NCBI RefSeq assembly: GCF_013344475.1
Contig: NZ_JABUOU010000007.1
Coordinates: 1 to 64,000, forward strand
Direction: 5' to 3'
DNA from: Martelella limonii
GTDB lineage: Bacteria; Pseudomonadota; Alphaproteobacteria; Rhizobiales; Rhizobiaceae
Length of the DNA: 64,000 nt
Part shown: positions 34,978 to 43,556 of the stretch, piece after piece
Numbering within the stretch: the first letter of the stretch is position 1
Layout of the letters: the number at the start of each line of letters is the position of its first letter
Program-made: the position numbers and the translations under genes
Notes under the pieces: model-generated
Told to the model about the DNA's origin: nothing
Seen by the model: only the letters and a program-made list of their open reading frames with translations
The model's database searches: none

Positions 34978-36092
34978 TGGCGGAACGCTTCATCGCATCC
35001 TATCTGATCGGCGAGACCGATTACGAGACCGCCAAACAGCGCGCGCTCAACATCACCGTCGAACAGACCGTCGAGATCCCCCGCGACATCGTTCCGGCAG
35101 GCTATGTCGAGGATGAGATCCTCGGGAGGCTGGAGGGCCTTGAGGCGCGCGATGGCGGCCATGTCGCCGCGATCTCCTACAGCATGGACGATGCCGGCGG
35201 CGACTTCCTGCAATTCCTGAATGTGCTGTTCGGCAATTCCTCGATCCTGCAGCAGACGCGGCTGATCGGCTTGAAGCCGTCTCCGGCGCTCGCAGAGATC
35301 ACGCCCGGTCCGCGTTTCGGGCGGGCAGGGCTCCTGGAGCTTGCCGGCGCCGCGGACGGACCGCTTCTGATGTCGGCGATCAAGCCGGTCGGGCTTTCTA
35401 CGGCTGATCTTGCGCGCCTCGCCGGTGACTTCGCGCTCGGCGGCATGGATTTCGTCAAGGACGATCATGGCCTTGCCGACCAGAAGACCGCGCCCTTTTC
35501 CGAACGGCTTTCCGCTTGCGTTGCAGCAATCGAGGAGGCCAACGGCAAGACCGGCTTCAGGACGCGGTTCATCCCCAACATCACCGCGCATCGCGGCGGC
35601 ACGATCGAGCGCGCCTATGAGGCGAAGGAGGAGGGGGCCGGCGGCGTGATGCTGGCACCGGCGCTTGCCGGTTACGATGTTGCCCGCCAGCTTGCGGCCG
35701 ACCCCGATTTCGGTCTGCCGATCATCTCTCACCCGGCTTTCTCCGGCGCCAATGTGGTGGGCGCGGGCTGCGGCTTTTCGCATGCCTTCTATTACGGCAC
35801 GCTGCAGCGATTGATGGGTGTCGATGCCGCCGTCTACCCGAATTTCGGTGGCCGCTTCAGCTTCTCGCGCGCCGAATGCCTGTCGATCGTCGATGCCTGC
35901 CTGGAAGAATTCGCTGGGCTCAAGCCGATCCTGCCGGCGCCGGGCGGCGGCATGACATTCGAGCGGGTCCCGGAGATGCAGGACGCTTACGGCAAGGACG
36001 TGATCTACCTCATCGGCGGCGCGCTGATCCGCGAACGCGAAACGCTGGTGGCTGCATGCCGCAGGCTATGTGAAACGGTGCGGGCAGGGTAG
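34977..36092 (+). CDS. RuBisCO-like protein (form IV family)
   Basis: A 371-residue member of the RuBisCO large-chain superfamily. The equivalents of the active-site lysines are K136 in SAIKPVGLS and K161 in GGMDFVKDDHG. D163 is kept, but the position of RuBisCO E204 is H164 and the second loop lysine (K177) is replaced, so CO2 fixation is not expected. Family members act as enolases or 1,3-isomerases (methylthioribulose-1-P to 1-methylthioxylulose-5-P in Rhodospirillum rubrum) or as decarboxylases/transcarboxylases in apionate catabolism. Behind mtnK and mtnA the isomerase role is most attractive. Start ATG 34977 is preferred to the overlapping GTG at 34974. Confidence 0.88.
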   Translation: MAERFIASYLIGETDYETAKQRALNITVEQTVEIPRDIVPAGYVEDEILGRLEGLEARDGGHVAAISYSMDDAGGDFLQFLNVLFGNSSILQQTRLIGLKPSPALAEITPGPRFGRAGLLELAGAADGPLLMSAIKPVGLSTADLARLAGDFALGGMDFVKDDHGLADQKTAPFSERLSACVAAIEEANGKTGFRTRFIPNITAHRGGTIERAYEAKEEGAGGVMLAPALAGYDVARQLAADPDFGLPIISHPAFSGANVVGAGCGFSHAFYYGTLQRLMGVDAAVYPNFGGRFSFSRAECLSIVDACLEEFAGLKPILPAPGGGMTFERVPEMQDAYGKDVIYLIGGALIRERETLVAACRRLCETVRAG

Positions 36093-36179
36093 GGCAGATG
36101 CTTGCGGGCGGGTGGCGAAAGGGGCAAGTTCACTTTTTTCACCCGACCTGGATAATGTCCATTGCACAACGAGAGCACG

Positions 36180-37127
36180 ATGCTGATCCGACCGAGCGAC
36201 CGCATTCTTCATAAAGCTGCCTGGCTTTACTACACCCACGGGCTGCGCCAGGACGAGGTTGCCAGACAGCTCGACATTTCGCGGGCCTCGGTCGCGATGT
36301 ATCTGCGCCGCGCCCGCGAGATGGGCATCGTCACGATCTCCACCTCGACTGAGCTCTTTGCCGACGACGTGCTGGCCCGCGAGATGGAAGACCTGATCGG
36401 GCTCGAGGCGGTCTGGATCGTGCCCGAGGATCGCCAGGCGCTCGACCCCGACACCGAAATGCCGGTGGTGGCCGCCGCCGTGTTCCAGGGCCTGATCAAC
36501 AAGGGCGACAAGGTCGGCGTCGCCTGGGGGCGGACGGTCTATCACATCGCCGATGCCATGCCCTTTGCAGACCTGCAGGGCGTGACCGTGATCCAGCTCT
36601 GCGGCAATCTCGGCGCGCCCTATAATTATCGCCCCGACCAGTGCACCACGGAAATCGCGCGGCGGCTGAATGCCGAGGGCATCAATTTCTATGCGCCACT
36701 TGTGCTGAGCACGGAGGCGCTCTGCACCGCGCTGCGCAACGAGGACATCATCCACCAGCAGATGGCTATGATCGGCGAATGCGATTTGGTGCTCTATTCC
36801 GTCGGCGGCATCGCACCCGACAGCCACCTCGTCACCTGCGGCGCGCTGTCGGCGGAGGCGATCGAGGCGCTCGGCGAAGAGGGCGCGGCCGGCGTGATCG
36901 CCGGCCAGGTGATCGATGAAAGCGGCGCGATCATGGACTGCGAACACAATCGCCGCTGCATTTCCGCCGATCTCGACACGCTGCGCAACATCCCGAAGCG
37001 GCTGATGGTGGTGCAGGAGCGTGAGAAGTTCGAGGCGTTGAAAGCGGCGCTCAGAGGCGGCTTCGTGTCCCATCTGGTGGTGACCCGCAGCATGGCCGAA
37101 CAGCTCATGGAAGCCTGGAAGGCCTGA
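36180..37127 (+). CDS. SorC/DeoR-type sugar-sensing transcriptional regulator
   Basis: A 315-residue regulator with helix-turn-helix LYYTHGLRQDEVARQLDISRASVAMYLRRAREMGIV and a SorC sugar-phosphate domain (GDKVGVAWGRTVYHIADAM, LCGNLGAPYNYRPDQCTTEIARRL, RLMVVQEREKFEALKAALRGGFVSHLVVT). It matches the regulator half of the fusion protein at 17444 in architecture. It sits inside the pathway operon and probably binds the twin operators at 30531-30595, responding to a pathway phosphate intermediate. The ATG at 36180 is preferred over a TTG six codons earlier. Confidence 0.9.
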   Translation: MLIRPSDRILHKAAWLYYTHGLRQDEVARQLDISRASVAMYLRRAREMGIVTISTSTELFADDVLAREMEDLIGLEAVWIVPEDRQALDPDTEMPVVAAAVFQGLINKGDKVGVAWGRTVYHIADAMPFADLQGVTVIQLCGNLGAPYNYRPDQCTTEIARRLNAEGINFYAPLVLSTEALCTALRNEDIIHQQMAMIGECDLVLYSVGGIAPDSHLVTCGALSAEAIEALGEEGAAGVIAGQVIDESGAIMDCEHNRRCISADLDTLRNIPKRLMVVQEREKFEALKAALRGGFVSHLVVTRSMAEQLMEAWKA

Positions 37128-37192
37128 GCCGGGCCTTGCGGAACTGAAGGTTTTGAAAGACCGGGACCCGAGGGTCTCAGGGAGGATGATCG

Positions 37193-39247
37193 ATGGAAAA
37201 TCTCTGGAACGATGCCGCGGCAAAGGCGGCTGTCGAGCGCTACGGCAAGGACGGCGTCAACGCGGATCTCGCGCTTTGCACCTACACCACCCGCCTTCTG
37301 GGCGGCGAGCCGCGCCTGGTGCTCCATGGCGGCGGAAACACATCGGTCAAGACGAGCGCCCGTGACCTCGTCGGTGAAGACTTCGACGTGCTCTGCGTCA
37401 AGGGCAGCGGCTGGGACATGGCAACGATCGAGCCTGCGGGCCTTCCGGCGGTCAAGCTGAAGCCGCTGTTGAAGGCGCGCGCCTTCGATGCGCTTTCGGA
37501 TGAGGACATGGTAACGCTGCAGCGCGCCAATCTGATCGACCCTTCGTCACCCAACCCCTCGGTCGAAACGCTGCTCCACGCTTTCCTGCCGCAGAAATTC
37601 GTCAACCACACCCATTCGACCGCGGTGCTGGCGATCGTCGATCAGGCCGAGAGCCTGAGGCTCTCCGAAGCCGCGTTCGGCGACCGCTTCGCCTTCGTCC
37701 CCTATATCATGCCGGGTTTCGCGCTCGCCAAGGCCGCCGCCGAAGCCTACGACGCCAAACCCGATGCCGAGGCGCTGATCCTCGACAAGCACGGCATCTT
37801 CACCTTCGCGGAAACCGCGAAGGACGCCTATGACCTGATGATCGACTATGTCAGCCGCGCGGAAGACTATGTCCGGCGCGAGGGCCGTCCGGCCTTCCAC
37901 GCCGTCAGCCTGCCCGAAGGTCTTGCAGGGCCGGAAGCGATCGCACCGATCCTGCGCGGCGCAGTCGCGATCCGCCGCGAGGGCAAGCGCTTCGGGCGCA
38001 TGGTCAATGATTTCCGCGCCTCGCCTGAGATCATGGACTTCGTCAATGCCGCCGAGCTTTCCGACATGGCCGAGCGCGGCGTCTCGACGCCCGACCTTTC
38101 GATCCGGATCAAGACCGGCCCGATGGTACTGCCGGCGCCGGTTGCGACCGATCTCGCAGGCTTCGCGGAGGCGACCGCCGATGCCGTTTCGCGCTACAGC
38201 GCCGCCTACACGGACTATTTCAATGAGAACAATAATCGCGACGACGTCCAGCGGACCATGCTCGACACCATGCCCCGGCTGACGCTGGTGCCGGGCGTCG
38301 GCCTGTTCGGTCATGGCCGCACGGCAAAGGAAGCCAAGATCGCCGCCGATCTCGGCGAGATGTGGATCGAGGCGGCGCGCGATGCCGAAATGGTCGGACG
38401 GTTCGAGCCTGTCAGCCGCCCGGACCTGTTCGATCTCGAATACTGGTCGCTGGAGCAGGCGAAGCTTGCCGGCAACAAGGAAAAGCCGCTGACCGGCCAG
38501 GTGGCGCTCGTCACCGGCGGCGGCGGCGCGATCGGGGCGGCCGTTGCCCGCCTGTTTGCGACAGAAGGGGCGCATGTCGTCGTCGCTGACCTTGATGGTG
38601 ACCGTGCGAAAGAGGTCGCGAAAGAAGCCGGCAATGGCGCGATCGGCGTCGCGATGGATGTCACCGATCCGGTTTCGGTCAGGGCCGGGTTCGACGCAGC
38701 GGTCAAGCGCTTCGGTGGCGTCGATGTCGTGGTGTCCAACGCAGGCGCGGCCTTCCAGGGGCCGATTGCGACGCTCGATGACGCCTTGCTGCGCAAGAGT
38801 TTCGAACTGAACTTCTTCGCTCATCAGAGCGTGGCGCAGCAGGCGGTCCGGATCATGAAGGCGCAGGCGACCGGCGGCGCGCTTCTGTTCAATGCCAGCA
38901 AGCAGGCGGTCAATCCCGGCGCCGATTTCGGCGCCTACGGTCTTCCCAAGGCCGCAACCCTGTTCCTGTCGCGCCAATATGCGCTGGAGCACGGCAAGGA
39001 CGGGATCCGCTCCAACGCCGTCAATGCCGATCGCATCCGCTCCGGCCTTCTCGACGATCAGATGATCGCTAGCCGCGCGGCCGCTCGCGGTCTGACCGTT
39101 GCCGAATATATGGGTGGCAATCTGCTCAACCGCGAGGTCACCGCCGACGATGTCGCCCACGCCTTTCTCGATCTCGCGCTCGCCGAAAGCACCACGGCAA
39201 GCGTCACCACAGTCGATGGCGGCAATATCGCCGCAGCGTTGAGATAG
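37193..39247 (+). CDS. Bifunctional class II aldolase / short-chain dehydrogenase
   Basis: A 684-residue fusion. Residues about 1-410 form a class II (zinc) aldolase domain, with LVLHGGGNTSVK, the metal histidines in VNHTHSTAVLAI, and LILDKHGIFTFAETAKDAYDLMI. Residues about 430-684 form an SDR domain with LVTGGGGAIG, NAGAAFQGP, and the active-site NASKQ...AYGLPKAA (YxxxK). This is the layout of rhamnulose-1-phosphate aldolase/dehydrogenase fusions. Here it may split a ketose-1-phosphate to dihydroxyacetone phosphate plus an aldehyde and then change the aldehyde or another intermediate's oxidation state. No rhamnose isomerase or kinase is nearby. Confidence 0.88.
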   Translation: MENLWNDAAAKAAVERYGKDGVNADLALCTYTTRLLGGEPRLVLHGGGNTSVKTSARDLVGEDFDVLCVKGSGWDMATIEPAGLPAVKLKPLLKARAFDALSDEDMVTLQRANLIDPSSPNPSVETLLHAFLPQKFVNHTHSTAVLAIVDQAESLRLSEAAFGDRFAFVPYIMPGFALAKAAAEAYDAKPDAEALILDKHGIFTFAETAKDAYDLMIDYVSRAEDYVRREGRPAFHAVSLPEGLAGPEAIAPILRGAVAIRREGKRFGRMVNDFRASPEIMDFVNAAELSDMAERGVSTPDLSIRIKTGPMVLPAPVATDLAGFAEATADAVSRYSAAYTDYFNENNNRDDVQRTMLDTMPRLTLVPGVGLFGHGRTAKEAKIAADLGEMWIEAARDAEMVGRFEPVSRPDLFDLEYWSLEQAKLAGNKEKPLTGQVALVTGGGGAIGAAVARLFATEGAHVVVADLDGDRAKEVAKEAGNGAIGVAMDVTDPVSVRAGFDAAVKRFGGVDVVVSNAGAAFQGPIATLDDALLRKSFELNFFAHQSVAQQAVRIMKAQATGGALLFNASKQAVNPGADFGAYGLPKAATLFLSRQYALEHGKDGIRSNAVNADRIRSGLLDDQMIASRAAARGLTVAEYMGGNLLNREVTADDVAHAFLDLALAESTTASVTTVDGGNIAAALR

Positions 39248-39365
39248 GATTGAATTCCTGCACGCCATAGACAGGACGCGGCCTCCATTACAGGGAACCG
39301 TGTGATAAGGTCAGAGGGTGTCGGAGACCCTCCCCGCCACAACCGTTTTTGTGAAAGGAACTGCC

Positions 39366-39800
39366 ATGCTGAAAGGGATCGATCCGCTTCTGGGGCCCGA
39401 CCTCCTGCACGTGCTTGCCATGATGGGCCACGGCGACGAGATCGTGATTGTCGACGCCAATTTCCCGGCCGCGTCGGTCGGCGAGCAGACCGTTTACGGT
39501 TCGCCGCTTGCCATTGGATGCGATGCGATCAAGGCGCTCGCCGCGATCCTGACCGTCCTGCCTCTCGACGCATTCGAGCCCGACCCTGTCGTCACCATGC
39601 AGGTCGTCGGCGAGCCGGATACCGTGCCGCCCGCCATTGCCGATGCGCTGCCGATCATCAAGGCCGAAGGCTATGAGCCGGCCTCGCTCGAACGTTTCGA
39701 CTTCTATCAGCGCGCCAGTGAAGCCTTCGCCATCGTCGCCACCAGCGAGATGCGCCCCTATGGCAATTTCATCCTGCGCAAGGGCGTGATCTTCAGCTGA
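39366..39800 (+). CDS. RbsD/FucU-family sugar mutarotase
   Basis: A 144-residue protein of the RbsD/FucU family, which speeds anomer interconversion of free pentoses or deoxy-hexoses. The catalytic histidine is in LAMMGHGDEIVIVDANFP and the C-terminal block is RPYGNFILRKGVIF. FucU-type features (the YGNFILRKGV ending) favour a deoxy sugar. In this operon it would supply the anomer used by MtnK, whose substrate is phosphorylated at the anomeric carbon. It is separated by 118 bases from the aldolase gene. Confidence 0.88.
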   Translation: MLKGIDPLLGPDLLHVLAMMGHGDEIVIVDANFPAASVGEQTVYGSPLAIGCDAIKALAAILTVLPLDAFEPDPVVTMQVVGEPDTVPPAIADALPIIKAEGYEPASLERFDFYQRASEAFAIVATSEMRPYGNFILRKGVIFS

Positions 39801-39811
39801 GGTGCCGCGCC

Positions 39812-39842
39812 GGGATCGCGCTCAATAGCCGAGCGCGATCCC
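39812..39842. terminator. Bidirectional terminator-like hairpin
   Basis: GGGATCGCGCTC-N7-GAGCGCGATCCC is a perfect 12-bp stem between the converging mutarotase and gamma-glutamyltransferase genes, overlapping the stop of the latter. There is no long T-run, but the convergent position fits transcription termination for both. Confidence 0.65.
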
Positions 39843-41411
39843 GTCCTTGCGGTGGTCGGAGGCACCCCACAGCACGCCGCGTGCGTGGTCGATCATGATC
39901 GCCTGGCATCCGCCAAGCGGCTCGTCGGCGATCCGGGTCTTGTGCCCGCGCCGCTCCAGCTCGCGCCGCACATCTTCCGGGATTGTCGGCTCCAGGCTGA
40001 TTGCGCCTTCGGTGAAGAAACTGCGCGGCTGGTCGGAGGCCATCTGCACATCGAAACCGCGATCGACGACCTGCGAGATGAAATGGGCATGGCCGTTTGC
40101 CTGGTACTGCCCGCCCATGACGCCGAACGAGATCACCGGCTTTTCGTCCTGAAACAGCATCGCCGGGATAATGGTGTGGAACGGCCGTTTCGAGGGACCG
40201 ATGACGTTTGCATGGCCTTCCTGAAGCGAGAAGCCGCTTCCGCGGTTTTGCAGCAGAACGCCCGAGCCTTCCGCGTAGATGCCGCTTCCGAAGGCCGCGA
40301 AGATAGAGTTGATCAGCGAGATCGCATTGCCGTCGCGATCGACGACGCTGACATAGACCGTGTCCTTGTGAACCGGCATGTCGAGCGCGGTCGGATCGGA
40401 TGCCCGATCAAGCGATATCTTCGATCGGATCGCGGCGATCCGGTGTTCGTCGAGAAGTTCTTCAACGGAAACGCACATCGTGTCGGGGTCGGATATATAG
40501 AGATCGCGCTGGCGGTAGGCCGACTTTGCGGCCTCGGCCAGAAGATGGATGCGATCGGCATCCGACAGACGGCCTTCGCCAAGATCGAAGCCTTCGAGGA
40601 TGCGCGTCATGATCAGCGCGGCAAGCCCCTGACCGTTGGGCGGGCACTCCATCAGCTTGAAGCCGCGATAATCGGCGGCGATCGGCTCTGCCATGTCCGG
40701 GCGCGCATTTTCGAAATCTTCAAGCGTGTGAAGCCCGCCAAGCGCCTTGAGGGTGTTCACGATATCCTCGGCAACCTCTCCCTCGTAAAACGCCTTTCGG
40801 CCCTCGCGCGCTATCTTTTCAAGCGTTGCCGCAAGGGCCTCGTTGCCGAGCCGGTCGCCAACCGAAGGCGCGCGCCCTCCCGGCAGGAATTGCCGGACGG
40901 AGGCTTCATGCGCCTTCAGCCTGCCGGCATAACGCGACCAGTCGCGGGCAACGCGCGGGGCAACCGTAAAGCCCTCGCGCGCCGCACGGATCGCCGGCTG
41001 AAGAATGGCGTCGAGCCCAATGCGGCCATAGGTGCTGCTGAGATGGTCCCATGCGCCGACCGCACCCGGGACGGTGACCGAATGCACCGAGAGATCGGAA
41101 ATCGCCGTCATGCCCTGACTTCGGAGCAGGGCGGCATCGGCGGCGGCTGGCGCGCGCCCCGAACCGTTGAGCGCAACCGGCTTGCCGCCTGCCGGCGTAT
41201 AAAGCGCGAAACAATCACCGCCGATGCCGGTCATATGCGGATCGACCACGCCCTGCAGGGCGACCGCTGCAATCGCCGCATCCACCGCATTGCCGCCGGC
41301 ACGCAGGATATCGAGCGCGGCGAGCGTTGCCTGCGGATGCGATGTCGCGGCCATCGCATTTTCGGCGATGGCAACGGACTTGCCGGGTTTCATGAAGTCG
41401 CGTTCCCGCAT
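39822..41411 (-). CDS. Gamma-glutamyltransferase-family hydrolase without signal peptide
   Basis: A 529-residue Ntn-hydrolase of the GGT family. Autocleavage should free the catalytic threonine in VHKDTVYVSVVDRDGNAISLINS; MTGIGGDCFALYTP, PNGQGLAALIM and VSFGVMGGQYQANGHAHF-type blocks (here ISFGVMGGQYQANG) are present. No signal peptide is visible (MRERDFMKPGKS), whereas most GGTs are periplasmic. Cytosolic relatives include oxamate amidohydrolase (HpxW) and other amidases, so the substrate may not be glutathione. The start at 41411 follows GGGAGAG; the open frame upstream overlaps the divergent cysQ gene. Confidence 0.85.
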   Translation of the reverse strand: MRERDFMKPGKSVAIAENAMAATSHPQATLAALDILRAGGNAVDAAIAAVALQGVVDPHMTGIGGDCFALYTPAGGKPVALNGSGRAPAAADAALLRSQGMTAISDLSVHSVTVPGAVGAWDHLSSTYGRIGLDAILQPAIRAAREGFTVAPRVARDWSRYAGRLKAHEASVRQFLPGGRAPSVGDRLGNEALAATLEKIAREGRKAFYEGEVAEDIVNTLKALGGLHTLEDFENARPDMAEPIAADYRGFKLMECPPNGQGLAALIMTRILEGFDLGEGRLSDADRIHLLAEAAKSAYRQRDLYISDPDTMCVSVEELLDEHRIAAIRSKISLDRASDPTALDMPVHKDTVYVSVVDRDGNAISLINSIFAAFGSGIYAEGSGVLLQNRGSGFSLQEGHANVIGPSKRPFHTIIPAMLFQDEKPVISFGVMGGQYQANGHAHFISQVVDRGFDVQMASDQPRSFFTEGAISLEPTIPEDVRRELERRGHKTRIADEPLGGCQAIMIDHARGVLWGASDHRKDGIALGY

Positions 41412-41553
41412 AAGTTCTCTCCCAAATGCGCCAGATGGAGCCGGCCAGAACCGTATATCGATGGTGCAATCTTCTCCAGACCGCTTTATAGCGTTCGCTG
41501 ATACGGGATCAAAGGCCGATGCGACGGCTGGTGAAGATGAAAGAGGTGCCGGG

Positions 41554-42342
41554 ATGGCCGAGATGCAGCAGGTTTTCCTCGATGCGGCGCTGGAAGCCGG
41601 CATCGCGATCATGGCGATCTACGACAAAGGAATCGAGGTTGCTTATAAAGCCGATTGCTCGCCGGTGACCGAGGCCGACAACCAGGCGGAAGTCATCATC
41701 CTCCGGCATCTGACGAATGCCTTTCCGGACATTCCCGTGATCGCCGAAGAAAGCGTTGCCGCGGGCCGGGTGCCTGATATCGCCGGCGGGCGCTTCTTTC
41801 TGGTCGATCCGGTGGACGGCACCAGAGAATTCATCAACCGCCGCGCGGATTTCACCGTCAATATCGCGCTCATCGAAGACGGCAAGCCGGTCGCCGGCAT
41901 TGTCTATGCTCCTGCGCGCAATGTGGCCTATCGCACCAACGGAAATGGCGCCGAGAAGCTGACGATTGCAAACGGCGCGGTAGTCAAGGCAGAGCCGATC
42001 AGCTGCCGCTCCATGCCTGACGCGCCGGTCGCCGTTGCCAGCCGATCGCACAACACGCCGGAGACGGACGCGTTCATGCAGAAGATCGGCGTCGCCGGCA
42101 TTGAATCGGTCGGATCATCGCTGAAATTCTGCCTCGTTGCCGAGGGGGTTGCCGATGTCTACCCGCGTTTCGGCAGGACGATGGAGTGGGATGTCGCAGC
42201 AGGCGACGCCATCGTGAGGGCTGCAGGCGGCATGACCGAATGCGCCACCAGAAAGACAGCCTTCGCCTATGGCAAGACCAACCAGAACACCGACAGCGAT
42301 TTTGCCAATGGCAATTTCATTGTCTGGGGCCGGCGGGATTAG
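41554..42342 (+). CDS. cysQ: 3'(2'),5'-bisphosphate nucleotidase CysQ
   Basis: A 262-residue inositol-monophosphatase-fold enzyme that removes the 3' phosphate of PAP left by sulfate reduction or sulfotransfer. Motifs are AEESV, FLVDPVDGTREFINRRADFTVNIALI (metal-binding DPVDGT plus the CysQ-type TREFI) and RTMEWDVAAGDAIVRAAGG. GAGGTGCC precedes the ATG at 41554. It is divergent from the GGT-family gene. A plasmid copy may support sulfur traffic around the other sulfur genes of the window. Confidence 0.88.
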   Translation: MAEMQQVFLDAALEAGIAIMAIYDKGIEVAYKADCSPVTEADNQAEVIILRHLTNAFPDIPVIAEESVAAGRVPDIAGGRFFLVDPVDGTREFINRRADFTVNIALIEDGKPVAGIVYAPARNVAYRTNGNGAEKLTIANGAVVKAEPISCRSMPDAPVAVASRSHNTPETDAFMQKIGVAGIESVGSSLKFCLVAEGVADVYPRFGRTMEWDVAAGDAIVRAAGGMTECATRKTAFAYGKTNQNTDSDFANGNFIVWGRRD

Positions 42343-42400
42343 GCGCTCAATCAGAACGCCCTCCGGCAATAGTTGCGATCTGGACCGGGGGGTCGCCCAC

Positions 42401-43468
42401 TCAGGCGGGGCTTGAAGGTGTTCGCGTCTTCAGCCAGCGCAATGCCCGGATTTCTTCTTCATCGAGCCATTCCAGCAGGCGCTCGCTTCTGGTTCTGAGT
42501 TTCAGCACATCGCTGAGCACGCCCGCCTCGAAATCCTCGAATACGGCCGGATGAATATAGGAAGAGCGGCAGACCGCGCGCGTATTGACGAGCCGTGCCG
42601 CCACGCTGTCGATCGCCTCGTTGAGCTGCAGCGCAAGACCGCGCCGGGTGTCAGCCACCTCGAGCGGAGCCAGCGCATCGAGCGCCATGCAGGTCGCGCC
42701 CCAGGTCCTGAACTGTTTCGAGCTGAACTGGTTGCCGGTCACTTCGCGGATATAGCTGTTGACGTCGTGTGAGGTGACCGGACGGCATCCCTCATCGTCG
42801 CAGACATATTGAAAGAGGTGCTGGCCGGGCAGTTCCTGCAGCTTGCGCACGACATTGGCGATGCGGCGGTCGCTGTGCTTCAGGTTCCATTCCTTGCCGG
42901 ACTTGCCCTTGAAGCGGAACTTCACGCTTCCGCCCTCGACCTTGACATGGCGCGCGCGCAAAGTGGTCAATCCATAGGATTTGTTGGTTTCGGCATAGGT
43001 TGCGTTACCGACGCGGATATAGAGATTGTCGAGCATCCACACCACGGTTGCCAGCGCCTTCTCCATCCGCATGCCGCGGGTGCGCAGATCGCGCTCGACG
43101 CGTTCACGCAGATCTGGAAGCCGGTCGGCAAAATCCACCAGGCTTTCGAATTTCGCCTTGCCGCGCGCGGCATGCCAGTCCGGATGATATCGGTATTGCC
43201 TGCGTCCGCGCGCGTCCCGTCCGATCGCCTGGAGATGCGAAAACGGGTTGGTCGAGATCACCACGTCGGTATAGGCGGGCGGAATGGCAAGCGCATCGAG
43301 CCGGGCGATCTCCTCGCGATCCGTGATCCGCTTGCCGTCAGGCGCGTAATAGAGAAAGCCGCGCTTGCCGGTCCTGCGCGTGATACCGGTCTCAAGCCCC
43401 GGAATGTATACCAGTCCGGAGTTAAGCTTGGCTTCTGCTGCAACGCTGTCGAGTTCCGTAATACTCAT
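42401..43468 (-). CDS. DNA topoisomerase IB
   Basis: A 355-residue type IB topoisomerase of the poxvirus/bacterial kind. It carries GITRRTGKRGFLYYAPDGKRI (N-terminal domain), LDALAIPPAYTDVVIS, MLDNLYIRVGNATYAETNKSYGLTTLRARHV, FRFKGKSGKE and a C-terminal RSSYIHPAV with the active-site tyrosine that forms the 3'-phosphotyrosine link. The start at 43468 excludes an 18-codon extension. Such enzymes relax supercoils without ATP; they are scattered among alphaproteobacteria and are often on secondary replicons. No partner gene is adjacent. Confidence 0.92.
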   Translation of the reverse strand: MSITELDSVAAEAKLNSGLVYIPGLETGITRRTGKRGFLYYAPDGKRITDREEIARLDALAIPPAYTDVVISTNPFSHLQAIGRDARGRRQYRYHPDWHAARGKAKFESLVDFADRLPDLRERVERDLRTRGMRMEKALATVVWMLDNLYIRVGNATYAETNKSYGLTTLRARHVKVEGGSVKFRFKGKSGKEWNLKHSDRRIANVVRKLQELPGQHLFQYVCDDEGCRPVTSHDVNSYIREVTGNQFSSKQFRTWGATCMALDALAPLEVADTRRGLALQLNEAIDSVAARLVNTRAVCRSSYIHPAVFEDFEAGVLSDVLKLRTRSERLLEWLDEEEIRALRWLKTRTPSSPA

Positions 43469-43556
43469 TGTGCCATAACGCACACCCGGGAAAGCGGTTC
43501 CGAAAGCCCGGCGACCGGGCATCAGATTTCACGGCCCTCCCTCCAAAAGCCCTGCG

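Noticed and set aside
33038-36092. Assigning the RuBisCO-like protein and split transketolase to apiose/apionate catabolism
   Set aside because: No apionate oxidoreductase, apulose kinase or isomerase is present; MtnK and MtnA are fused to the cluster by overlaps. Kept only as an alternative.
26773-39800. Reading the mtnK-mtnA genes as the ordinary methionine salvage pathway
   Set aside because: The downstream enzymes (MtnB dehydratase as a stand-alone, MtnC, MtnD) are absent and are replaced by transketolase, a RuBisCO-like protein and an aldolase-dehydrogenase fusion.
17444-39800. AI-2 (Lsr) quorum-sensing uptake, because of RbsABC-type importers and SorC/LsrR-like regulators
   Set aside because: No LsrK, LsrF or LsrG homologue is present; the kinases are DhaK/L and MtnK types.
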